From Candidatus Latescibacterota bacterium (GTDB lineage: Bacteria > Latescibacterota > UBA2968): 63,020 nt of DNA. Below the pieces are notes generated by a model that saw nothing but the letters and a program-made list of their open reading frames with translations, was not told where the DNA came from and made no database searches. Below are positions 35,095-42,810 of this stretch, piece by piece (positions within the stretch are counted from its first letter, which is position 1; each line of letters starts with the position of its first letter). Where the stretch lies: NCBI GenBank assembly GCA_022823725.1, contig JAJEHL010000051.1, forward strand, positions 1 through 63,020, in the 5' to 3' direction. A program made the translations under genes and the position numbers.

Positions 35095-36537
35095 ATGCCA
35101 ACAACTGGAAATTCCCCGAATATACTCTTTATCCTGACCGATCAATGGCGAGGAGATTGCCTGGGCTATACCGGCCATCCAGCAGTTGAAACCCCTCATC
35201 TGGATTATCTGGCAGGTGAGGGTGTCACATTTACCCAGGCGTATGCCTCGTGCCCGGTATGCGTTGCAGCCCGCGCCACAATCCTCACGGGTCTCGCTCC
35301 CAAGCGCCATGGCTATCTCACCAACGGCGGCGTGCAGTGGGACTATCCAGTAACGCTTCCCGGAACCCTGTCAGATGCGGGTTATCACACCCAGTGCGTC
35401 GGCAAGATGCACGTCTATCCCTGGCGCAATCTCGTGGGATTTCACAACGTCGTACTGCACGACGGCTATATGCATCGCGCCCGGCGGGAAAACCGCGAAT
35501 TTGGATTGAACGACGATTACACCCCATGGCTTCGGGAAAAACTCGGCGAGGTCTATGCCGACCACAACGACTCTGGCGTGGGATGCAATGGATACGCGGC
35601 ACAGGCTTGGCCCTACCACGAGATGCTTCACCCCACGAGTTGGGTCACTTCGCAGGGCATTGACTTTTTGCGCAGACGCGATACCTCCAAACCCTTCTTC
35701 CTCACGCTATCCTACCATCGGCCCCATCCGCCGCTGGATCCTCCCGCGTCTTTCTTGAATCGATATTTGCAAAAGGATATCCCTCCACCCGCCATGGGAA
35801 ACTGGGTTGACCACGAACTCCGCAAGGGAGGCCACGACAGCCCGATCCCCCGGGACCCGGCACTGGTGGATTATGCGCGAAGAGCGTATTACGCACAGAT
35901 TTCACACATCGATTTCCAGATCAATCGCATGATCATGGCACTCAACGAATACGGTGTCCAGGACAACACGGCCATACTCTTCACTGCGGATCACGGTGAA
36001 ATGCTATACGACCACAACCATGTGGGAAAAGGCGTGCCCTACGACGGATCTGCGCGCGTGCCCTTCATCCTGCGAATGCCCAAAACATCTGATGCAGTGC
36101 CGCGGGGATCGCTCGTAGAATCGCCGGTAGAACTGCGGGACATCTTTCCAACCTTCTGCGACATCGCGGGAATCGACACCCCGGACGACCTTGACGGCGA
36201 AAGTGTGCTGAATTATGGGGGGAATAATTGGCGTCCGTTTATTCACGGAGAACACGCGACATCCGCCAATCAGTGGCTTACGGATGGGAAGGAAAAGTAT
36301 GCCTGGTTTACCCAGACGGGAAGAGAATTGCTCTTCGATCTAACCGAAGACCCCCGTGAAATCAACGACCTGTCCAGCTCTCGCCCGGACCGGTTGGCCT
36401 GGTGGCGCGATCAACTGATCGAAGAACTCACGGGACGACCAGAGGGATTTGTCAAAAACGGAAAACTGGTGCCCGGACGACCAATCCAGGGCCTGCTTCC
36501 CCACGTCGGGAAAGGCGTACCCAAAGGCGCAATCTAA
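35095..36537 (+). CDS. Type I sulfatase
   Basis: A 480-residue sulfatase. The formylglycine motif is C-V-A-A-R in C-P-V-C-V-A-A-R-A-T-I-L-T-G (about 53-66). Metal sites are L-T-D-Q-W-R-G-D near 12-19 and F-T-A-D-H-G-E-M. K-M-H-V-Y-P (Lys/His pair) and S-Y-H-R-P-H-P-P (His) complete the pocket. C-terminal L-F-D-L-T-E-D-P-R-E-I-N-D-L is typical of the family. No signal peptide. A PhyH gene lies on each side within 5-15 bp, suggesting joint processing of a sulfated organic compound. Confidence 0.9.
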   Translation: MPTTGNSPNILFILTDQWRGDCLGYTGHPAVETPHLDYLAGEGVTFTQAYASCPVCVAARATILTGLAPKRHGYLTNGGVQWDYPVTLPGTLSDAGYHTQCVGKMHVYPWRNLVGFHNVVLHDGYMHRARRENREFGLNDDYTPWLREKLGEVYADHNDSGVGCNGYAAQAWPYHEMLHPTSWVTSQGIDFLRRRDTSKPFFLTLSYHRPHPPLDPPASFLNRYLQKDIPPPAMGNWVDHELRKGGHDSPIPRDPALVDYARRAYYAQISHIDFQINRMIMALNEYGVQDNTAILFTADHGEMLYDHNHVGKGVPYDGSARVPFILRMPKTSDAVPRGSLVESPVELRDIFPTFCDIAGIDTPDDLDGESVLNYGGNNWRPFIHGEHATSANQWLTDGKEKYAWFTQTGRELLFDLTEDPREINDLSSSRPDRLAWWRDQLIEELTGRPEGFVKNGKLVPGRPIQGLLPHVGKGVPKGAI

Positions 36538-36552
36538 GTAGAGGAATATCCC

Positions 36553-37374
36553 ATGTCACTTCACGACCCCTTTACAACAGAAGAATTATCGCCGATTCTC
36601 GAGGATTTTTACAAAAACGGCGCGACCATCATCAGAAACGTCTTATCCCGAGAAGAATGCGAGCAAATATGCAGACGCGTTGATCAGATCTTCGCAGAAC
36701 CCTATTTCGCCGAGATGCGAAATGTAAAAATCAAGCCGATGCACGACGGAAAAGAACCCATCGTCGTACATCGGCTATTTGAATGCGACCGAATGTTCCG
36801 CGACCTGCTCGTGCGCGAGCCTATCATATCCATAGCTGAAACAGTCCTCGGTGCCCAATGCCACTGCATGGCGCAGGGATGCATCTTGAACCGCAAAGAT
36901 CTGGGCATCAACCGCTTTCACGTAGATGACAGCCTGGAATTTCCAATTACGGACGACAATATCAGCAGCCATGACAGGCGTCTTCAAATGCCCGTTTTTC
37001 GCATGTCGTTCCAGATCGCCCTGACAGACCAGGACGAAGACCAGTATGGGCCCAGCCAATTCGTGCCCGGTAGCCACTATGCGGGCAGACAGCCCAACGA
37101 TCCAGAAAATCCAACCTTCGACGGTCGTGGCCCCCAATCCCTGCACATGAAAGCGGGAGACCTCTACCTCCTCAGCAGCCAGACCTGGCATCGCGGTGCC
37201 CCCAACACCTCCGACCGCCTCCGCTACCTTTTCCACCAGGTCTATGGGCAGCGTTTTGTCGCCCAGCGATTCTGGCCCTATCTCAACTACCACATGCCCG
37301 ATTACGTCCTCGAAGGCGCCGACGAACGCCTCCTGCGCGTTCTCGGAAAACACCCCGAAATGGCTTATGGGTAA
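36553..37374 (+). CDS. Phytanoyl-CoA dioxygenase (PhyH) family oxygenase
   Basis: A 273-residue oxygenase. The iron site H-V-D lies in N-R-F-H-V-D-D-S-L-E-F (about 119-129). Q-F-V-P-G-S-H-Y-A-G-R-Q is the family turn. The distal His is in Q-T-W-H-R-G-A-P-N-T-S and the 2-oxoglutarate Arg in D-R-L-R-Y-L-F. All catalytic positions are present, unlike the neighbouring PhyH at 34292. It ends 9 bp from the convergent defence-island helicase, so the operon and the island meet here. Confidence 0.88.
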   Translation: MSLHDPFTTEELSPILEDFYKNGATIIRNVLSREECEQICRRVDQIFAEPYFAEMRNVKIKPMHDGKEPIVVHRLFECDRMFRDLLVREPIISIAETVLGAQCHCMAQGCILNRKDLGINRFHVDDSLEFPITDDNISSHDRRLQMPVFRMSFQIALTDQDEDQYGPSQFVPGSHYAGRQPNDPENPTFDGRGPQSLHMKAGDLYLLSSQTWHRGAPNTSDRLRYLFHQVYGQRFVAQRFWPYLNYHMPDYVLEGADERLLRVLGKHPEMAYG

Positions 37375-37383
37375 ACTCCACCA

Positions 37384-39453
37384 TTACATCTGCAGGTCAT
37401 CCAGAAACTCCGACGCAGGTGTAACCCCCGTAATCAATAAGTGGTCCCGAGCGCGTGTGCATGCGACATAAAGCAAATGTCTCTCTGTATCGTACACCTC
37501 TTCGAGATCCGCGCTATCCGCGACTGTCTCAATCCGATCCTGTAGCGGAATAACCTCATCGTCACACGCCATAACTGCGACAGCGCGAAACTCCAATCCC
37601 TTCGCCAGATGCATCGTACTTATCGATACGCAGTCCTTACCCTTCCCATCGCTTTCGTCCAAAACCTGAAAAGAGAAACCAGCATCGCCCACCGCCTCCC
37701 GCGCCCGGTTTAGTTCCCCTGCCGAACGCACAAATATTCCCATCTCACGATCATCCACGCCTTTGTCTCGGCACTCCTGCAACCACGTTCCAACAGCCTT
37801 ACTTTCTTCTTCCTCAGTCTCAAAGAATTCTATTGCCGGAGGCTCACCATTAAATGCCGAGACCGTACCCCTGCGATCCTCAACATTGCCATCCACATCG
37901 GCGACTTCGGGACCCAGCAAACGATCTGCTTGTACCCGGATTTGATGAGACGTTCGGTAGTTGATCTTGAGCGTCCGAGACCTTCCGCGAATATCGACGC
38001 CCAGCGACTTCCATGAAAACGGCGTTTGGAAAATCCTCTGCCCCAAATCACCCGCAAAAAAGAGACTATTGGGCCGTTGGTCGCCCAATGCAGCGAGAAA
38101 ACGCAGTTGGGCAACGCTAATGTCTTGCGCCTCATCTACAATAGCGAAGTCAAACGGTGGATGCCGACGATCTTTGAGCTTCTCAGCAAGCAAGCCGAAC
38201 ATACCAGCCCGGGTCACCAGTCCCTGGTCTTGAAGTTGGTCCTTCACCTTCTCAAAAATAGACCACAGCACCGAACGCTGCGCCACCGGCAGGCGCGTCT
38301 TGCGTCCAAGCCGCCTGATATCGCGATAGGCTTCCCAGCTATTCAACTGCCAAGCATCAACGACACTCTCCCATTCGCTCAACAAAAAACGAAGGCTGAA
38401 TTGATGCTCTTCTACCTCACCTGATGCTTTTGCCAGAAACTCCTGAACAATCTCCTGGGTTGCGATCTTTGGCGCACCAAACTGCGCGCGATAAAGCCGC
38501 TCGCCAACCGCATCAATAGCACTGATTTCCACACGTTCTGCAAGCCGGGGTTCGTTTTGAATTAACCGCCTGAGTTTGATACGTAGAGCATTAGCCAGTG
38601 CATCGGAGAATGTGGTGAGCAGCACCATCGCATCCGGGTTATTGCGCACGAGAAACGCGGCTCGATGAATAGCCACAACGGTCTTTCCCGTACCTGCCGT
38701 CCCGGACACGCGAAATGGGCCATTGTAGTCTCTCTCTACAACTTCTCGCTGCGCCGGATGAAGAAAGACTGCCCACTTTTCCCAAGGATAGTCGAGCGCG
38801 CGCTCCAGTTCTTCCACATTTGTCATCAACCGGAAACGGCGCTGTGCGTCGGGATGATCAAAAGGATCAGTAGTGGTAACTGGTTGCGCTATCTGTGGCG
38901 TTCCACCAACGGCTAACTCAAGTAACGCCTCCCCTGCCTCGCCCGGCAGATGCCCAGCCAATTCGAGCAAGCCATCTTCATCGGCGTTACGCACATCATC
39001 CAGCCAATCAGGCGGCACACCATAACTCAGCAGATCGCTCTCTGAGACATCAGGAAGCAAAGGCTGTTTGTACTGTACTTTTTCCTCAGCTATCACATAT
39101 TGGGGCACGGCGATTTCTTGAACAATCTCGCGCACCTCAACCAATTGTGCTGCACCGGTCCTGGGGTGGGTTTCCAGCTTGCGCCGCTCAGCCCATTGAT
39201 AGGCATTGTCGTGGTGATCTACATAGCACAACAACAGACTATTCCGGGTTCGATGCACAATTATTCGGACATCACGGCTAACGCGAACAGACCAGAAATT
39301 TGGATCTTTAACTCTATCCAACTTGTGGAATTGCACTCCCGGCTGAGCTGGATTTAATTGCAAATCAAAGGCCGTGGTTTTCACAGCCTTCTGCTCATTA
39401 CCGGTCAGCCTGGCAAGGCTATCGGTAAAAGTATGGGCGATGCGGAAATTCAT
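37384..39453 (-). CDS. RelE-like domain fused to UvrD/Rep-type helicase
   Basis: A 689-residue protein. Residues 1-90 resemble RelE/ParE-type toxins (F-T-D-S-L-A-R-L, then W-S-V-R-V-S-R-D-V-R-I-I-V-H, then L-L-C-Y-V-D-H-H-D-N-A-Y-Q-W-A). After a linker, residues 240-685 are a superfamily 1A helicase: Walker A G-T-A-G-T-G-K-T-V, V-D-E-A-Q-D-I, L-Q-R-I-F motif region, and the C-terminal S-T-M-H-L-A-K-G-L-E-F and V-A-C-T-R-A-R-D. UvrD-like helicases fused to RelE-like domains are repeatedly seen in defence regions; the RelE part may be an RNase or only a fold. It is the last gene of the island. The ribosome site is weak. Confidence 0.8.
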   Translation of the reverse strand: MNFRIAHTFTDSLARLTGNEQKAVKTTAFDLQLNPAQPGVQFHKLDRVKDPNFWSVRVSRDVRIIVHRTRNSLLLCYVDHHDNAYQWAERRKLETHPRTGAAQLVEVREIVQEIAVPQYVIAEEKVQYKQPLLPDVSESDLLSYGVPPDWLDDVRNADEDGLLELAGHLPGEAGEALLELAVGGTPQIAQPVTTTDPFDHPDAQRRFRLMTNVEELERALDYPWEKWAVFLHPAQREVVERDYNGPFRVSGTAGTGKTVVAIHRAAFLVRNNPDAMVLLTTFSDALANALRIKLRRLIQNEPRLAERVEISAIDAVGERLYRAQFGAPKIATQEIVQEFLAKASGEVEEHQFSLRFLLSEWESVVDAWQLNSWEAYRDIRRLGRKTRLPVAQRSVLWSIFEKVKDQLQDQGLVTRAGMFGLLAEKLKDRRHPPFDFAIVDEAQDISVAQLRFLAALGDQRPNSLFFAGDLGQRIFQTPFSWKSLGVDIRGRSRTLKINYRTSHQIRVQADRLLGPEVADVDGNVEDRRGTVSAFNGEPPAIEFFETEEEESKAVGTWLQECRDKGVDDREMGIFVRSAGELNRAREAVGDAGFSFQVLDESDGKGKDCVSISTMHLAKGLEFRAVAVMACDDEVIPLQDRIETVADSADLEEVYDTERHLLYVACTRARDHLLITGVTPASEFLDDLQM

Positions 39454-39556
39454 TACTTGATATATTTTGTCAGGCGTCCTGTGCGCTGATTTCTAAAAAA
39501 AACGGACTATTATATAGGGCTACTTAATCAAAATGTCCCTTAGTTATCCAGCACTA

Positions 39557-40258
39557 TCAATGGGACATCGCAACTGGTCGCGTAGCTAATTTTTCGACAT
39601 TGGAGTCGAAGTTTATCATTTGTTGACGTTCATAAGATTTCCACGATTTATAACAACGCAACGAAGTTTTAGAGATAATAGGTGCGTTCTCTGTAGCCTT
39701 GAGTTTCTCGTGCAAGTCCGACATTGTTTGATGGATTTCCTTGCTATCATAGCCACCACGAGTTGGTATCATCCAAGAGTCCAAGAACCCTCGCTCAATT
39801 AGATCCGGCCCCCTGTAATTGTTATCTGACCAGTACTTTTTTTCCCTCTTATTGTTTGGTAATATGCGTCCATTCTGAAAATCTGAGGACCATTTAAGAA
39901 AATCATCACACATAGATTGAAACAGCTTTTCTGAGACAAGAAAAAGATCCAGATCGGATTCTGGGCCAAACGGTTTTCCAAAATTTTCATTTTTTAATGA
40001 CGAACCCAGTCGTGCACTTCCTGTTAAACTAATCTCTTTAGCCTCCACATCAAGTTTTTCGCTAAGCCACGAACGCAGCGACTCATAAACTGCCGGACAC
40101 TTTTGAAATGCAAATGGTATTCCTTCTGAAAGCCATTGGCGTGCTATCGCAAATCGGTCCACATCCCAACCTTCGCACAAAACCCTTAGTATATGCTCTG
40201 CGGTCGGATAACGATCAGTCATTGCTGTTAAAGTTGAAGAGGATTCAAAAGGTTTCAC
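39557..40258 (-). CDS. Nucleotidyltransferase-fold protein
   Basis: A 233-residue protein with a Pol-beta-type nucleotidyltransferase signature: L-T-G-S-A-R-L-G-S-S (about 78-87), then E-S-D-L-D-L-F-L-V (about 100-108) giving the D-x-D metal pair. The C-terminal part is helical and charged. Possible roles are a CD-NTase-like signal synthase, an antitoxin-like nucleotidyltransferase, or tRNA/protein NMP transfer; nothing decides among them. The GTG start at 40258 has GGAGG 6 bases upstream and overlaps the GT51-like gene by 14 bp, so the two are translationally coupled. Confidence 0.65.
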   Translation of the reverse strand: MKPFESSSTLTAMTDRYPTAEHILRVLCEGWDVDRFAIARQWLSEGIPFAFQKCPAVYESLRSWLSEKLDVEAKEISLTGSARLGSSLKNENFGKPFGPESDLDLFLVSEKLFQSMCDDFLKWSSDFQNGRILPNNKREKKYWSDNNYRGPDLIERGFLDSWMIPTRGGYDSKEIHQTMSDLHEKLKATENAPIISKTSLRCYKSWKSYERQQMINFDSNVEKLATRPVAMSH

Positions 40259-40850
40259 TGCACACCTCCGTAATCGAGCTGGGCTGTCGTTCTACTCGGT
40301 TATATCTCTCTATTAGATAGACGCATCTTTGTTCTATTTTGCGGAGTCGTTTCAGCGAAACGATTTTTGGCTGTGGATACTTCAGGCAAGCTACCAGTTG
40401 AGCAGCACTGTACAAATCGTGTGCGGCTGGATCAATTCTCAGCCGTTCGCATGCTTGAAGAAAACTATTCATTCTCCATCCGTAATACGCTACCCACAAA
40501 TAAAGTCTTGGCAGATCTTCTCGTGGAATGTATTGAGTTAGTCGAACAGCCAGGGCTATTTCTCGGGTCTTTCTCAGGATGGTTTTATCGTATTTTCTCG
40601 TCAGAGTACGGACAAGTTGCATCGCAATAGTCGAGCCACCTTCTCTGCGGCCGCAGACAAAAGTTCTCCAGGTAGCACGACAAAGAGCTAACGGATCGAA
40701 GCCTGGATGGTAATGAAAACGGTGATCTTCACCAAGAATGAGTAACGAGCACATTTGCACGTTTGGATGAACTTCGTACTGACTGTCGTATTCGCGCTTG
40801 ACCTCATCTATTGTCCTCTTTAGTTCTCTCCAATCTTCATTCCTACCCAT
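40245..40850 (-). CDS. Soluble GT51 peptidoglycan transglycosylase-like protein
   Basis: A 201-residue protein matching the glycosyltransferase 51 domain of penicillin-binding proteins and MtgA. Motif 1 is E-D-H-R-F-H-Y-H-P-G-F-D (catalytic Glu, about 56-67), motif 2 G-G-S-T-I-A-M-Q-L (about 91-99), motif 3 R-K-T-R-E-I-A-L-A (second Glu). Motif 4 (usually I-L-E-x-Y-L-N) is degenerate: D-L-P-R-L-Y-L-W-V-A-Y-Y-G. It lacks the N-terminal membrane anchor that GT51 enzymes normally need to reach lipid II, and has no transpeptidase domain. It lies 17 bp after the AAA ATPase and overlaps the nucleotidyltransferase. AAAGGAG precedes the ATG. A role in lipid II chemistry during defence is inference. 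Confidence 0.7.
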   Translation of the reverse strand: MGRNEDWRELKRTIDEVKREYDSQYEVHPNVQMCSLLILGEDHRFHYHPGFDPLALCRATWRTFVCGRREGGSTIAMQLVRTLTRKYDKTILRKTREIALAVRLTQYIPREDLPRLYLWVAYYGWRMNSFLQACERLRIDPAAHDLYSAAQLVACLKYPQPKIVSLKRLRKIEQRCVYLIERYNRVERQPSSITEVCSETF

Positions 40851-40867
40851 TAACCATACTCCTTTTG

Positions 40868-41857
40868 TTATTCGCTTTTATCGTCCAGCCTCTCGGCGAT
40901 GCTTTTGCGTTCGGTGAGCATTGCCTTGATGTCCGCTATACGAACCCAATCTCGATCATGGATCAGCGCATCTTTCAAGGCTTCGTTCGCAGCGCGGGTA
41001 ACTTCAGCGTAGCTCAATCCCATTGCCAGATCGGCCAAATTCTCCCACTTGATCCTCTTGAAGACATTTCCAGCGAGGCGAGTTTTCAAGAGCTTCGCAA
41101 TCTGTGATTCATCGGGCAGGTCGTAGTGCAGAATATAGTCGAATCGGCGGAAGAGTGCATGGTCAAATATTCCGGGATGATTCGTTGCCGCCACGACGAG
41201 GCTATGAGAGCGATCCTGCTCAATCATCTGCAAAAAGCTGTTCAACACGCGACGTATTTCACCCACATCATTGGTGAGTCCGCGCTGCGAACCAATAGCG
41301 TCGAACTCGTCAAAAAAATAAATACCCCGGGTTCGGCTGGTGGCATCGAATATCTGCCGCAACTTGGCCGCAGTTTCCCCCATGTACTTGGTGATAAGGC
41401 CATCGAGACGGACTTGAAAAAGAGGAAGACCGAGTTCCCCAGCCAGGACGGACGCGGTTAGCGTCTTGCCCGTACCAGGGGGGCCTGTTAGCAACAACTT
41501 ACGCCTGGGTGAAAGGCCATATTCCACAATCCGCCCAGCATGACGTTGCTCACGAATGACGCGCTTTATCTGCTGGGCGAGAACATCACTCAGAATCATA
41601 TCACCCAATCGAGCCTTCGGGTAAGAGGCTTCCAGTAGGTTCGCCAACTCACCAGAAGGACGGCCAATCGGCACCAGCGAACTCACGCCTCGGCGACCTT
41701 TAGCTTCGTCAATCATGGTCCGCATTTCTTTAGCGAGTTTGCCGTGACCCAGTTTTGCTTCGTGGGCGGCAACCTGCATAGCGACCGAGAAAAAGCGGTC
41801 GTCGTCGCCTTCCAGGTGCGACTTCAGCAATGCTTTGAGTTGCTCTGCGTTAGCCAT
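40868..41857 (-). CDS. AAA ATPase (IetA-like)
   Basis: A 329-residue ATPase. An N-terminal helical region (L-K-A-L-L-K-S-H-L-E-G-D-D-D-R-F) is followed by a classical AAA core: Walker A G-P-P-G-T-G-K-T-L, pore-like K-Y-M-G-E-T, Walker B F-F-D-E-F-D-A-I-G, sensor A-T-N-H-P, arginine finger F-R-R-F-D-Y. This N-terminal region plus AAA core is the type found next to subtilisin-like proteases in the IetAS anti-phage pair, but no protease is present here; a GT51-like and a nucleotidyltransferase gene follow instead. ATG 41857 is chosen for GGGAGA just upstream; the longer frame (41881) overlaps the repeated mod end. Confidence 0.78.
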   Translation of the reverse strand: MANAEQLKALLKSHLEGDDDRFFSVAMQVAAHEAKLGHGKLAKEMRTMIDEAKGRRGVSSLVPIGRPSGELANLLEASYPKARLGDMILSDVLAQQIKRVIREQRHAGRIVEYGLSPRRKLLLTGPPGTGKTLTASVLAGELGLPLFQVRLDGLITKYMGETAAKLRQIFDATSRTRGIYFFDEFDAIGSQRGLTNDVGEIRRVLNSFLQMIEQDRSHSLVVAATNHPGIFDHALFRRFDYILHYDLPDESQIAKLLKTRLAGNVFKRIKWENLADLAMGLSYAEVTRAANEALKDALIHDRDWVRIADIKAMLTERKSIAERLDDKSE

Positions 41858-41887
41858 GATAGATCTCCCATCTAAGGGCAAGCTGCT

Positions 41888-41937
41888 TCACACCCGAAAC
41901 ACCTTCATCACCTCATCCCCCAGATGATTGACCACTT
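41888..41937 (-). repeat. Duplicated 3' end of mod (direct repeat copy B)
   Basis: Thirty bases (41888-41917) are identical to the last thirty of mod (44293-44322), and about 15 of the next 20 also match. In the mod frame the copy encodes K-V-V-N-H-L-G-D-E-V-M-K-V-F-R-V and a stop; mod itself ends K-V-I-N-H-L-G-D-E-V-M-K-V-F-R-V. The stop of ariB lies within the copy in another frame. The two copies bracket ariA-ariB, 2405 bp apart. Confidence 0.85.
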
Positions 41938-42809
41938 TTAGGCGGTGCGGGCAAAGATCTGAATATGTCATACCCTATATTCCGTTTAGACCAGAATCTC
42001 GCATCTGCATACAATTGCGTACGGTAGAAATCTTCGCTGTCGTACGCAAGACGGAGTGCAGTGCCCAGTGCTTGAAGGCTTGCAGCTTGATGTGACTTGC
42101 TGCCTAAAACTTTTCTCAAGGCAATGCCAAAAATCGCAATGAAGTCGTGCCCACAGCAAATTTGATAGGGATCGACATTCATGTCTTCTACAAGTTCCAA
42201 CAATCTATCCCTAATTTCTCTCGCGTCTAAGCCTTGGTTGCCGGTCAACGCAAGAACATTATTTAGCATTCTGTCTCGATCTATTTCCAACGAATCGCGG
42301 TCAATAAAGCGATCAAACCGAAGTCCTTCAAAGCGTAGGCGAAGATCATCTGTCACAGACAAGTAGCGGAGATGCCCTATAATTAAGGCCCTCTGCATCA
42401 GAGCATCGCGTATTCTACTCTCTCGATTTGGAAACTCACGAATTTTTCTTGCAGAACCCAACTCATACAAAACCGCATCAAATGCTTTGGTTCTAAGAAT
42501 CATCATTTCGACATCATGGTCATCTGTGACAATCACATTCCGTGAATTTGGTAGCGAACCATCAATATGTCCAAAGTCAGCATCTACGATTCCCATGAAA
42601 CCCTGTATGCCATTATACGCCTCAAGAATCTCAACAGCGTCAAGGAGGTTTTCCTTACCCCAAGTAGCTATAATAGACATATCGGGATTCTTAACAAATC
42701 GGCGAAAAAATTTTACGTCATTATCTCCTTCGAGAAGGAGAATAGGCCCCTCGTCTCGGTCGCGTGTAAGAAGAATTTCATTAGCTATATCGTGGCTTGT
42801 TTGCTCCAT
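41913..42809 (-). CDS. ariB: DUF4435 TOPRIM-like nuclease, AriB of a PARIS-like system
   Basis: A 298-residue protein of the DUF4435 type with a TOPRIM-like core: catalytic Glu in I-L-L-L-E-G-D-N-D-V-K-F-F (about 21-33), D-x-D in G-I-V-D-A-D-F-G-H (about 77-85), and T-D-D-H-D-V-E-M-M-I-L, a hallmark of DUF4435. In PARIS, AriB is released by its ATPase partner on sensing anti-restriction proteins and cleaves tRNA; that function is family knowledge, not shown here. The ATG at 42809 is one base after the ariA stop (TAATATG). Its last ten codons lie inside the repeated mod end, so its C-terminus was created by the insertion junction. Confidence 0.72.
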   Translation of the reverse strand: MEQTSHDIANEILLTRDRDEGPILLLEGDNDVKFFRRFVKNPDMSIIATWGKENLLDAVEILEAYNGIQGFMGIVDADFGHIDGSLPNSRNVIVTDDHDVEMMILRTKAFDAVLYELGSARKIREFPNRESRIRDALMQRALIIGHLRYLSVTDDLRLRFEGLRFDRFIDRDSLEIDRDRMLNNVLALTGNQGLDAREIRDRLLELVEDMNVDPYQICCGHDFIAIFGIALRKVLGSKSHQAASLQALGTALRLAYDSEDFYRTQLYADARFWSKRNIGYDIFRSLPAPPKSGQSSGG

Positions 42810-42810
42810 A

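Noticed and set aside
40868-41857. Complete IetAS system
   Set aside because: The AAA protein resembles IetA, but no subtilisin-like serine protease gene is adjacent or anywhere in the window.
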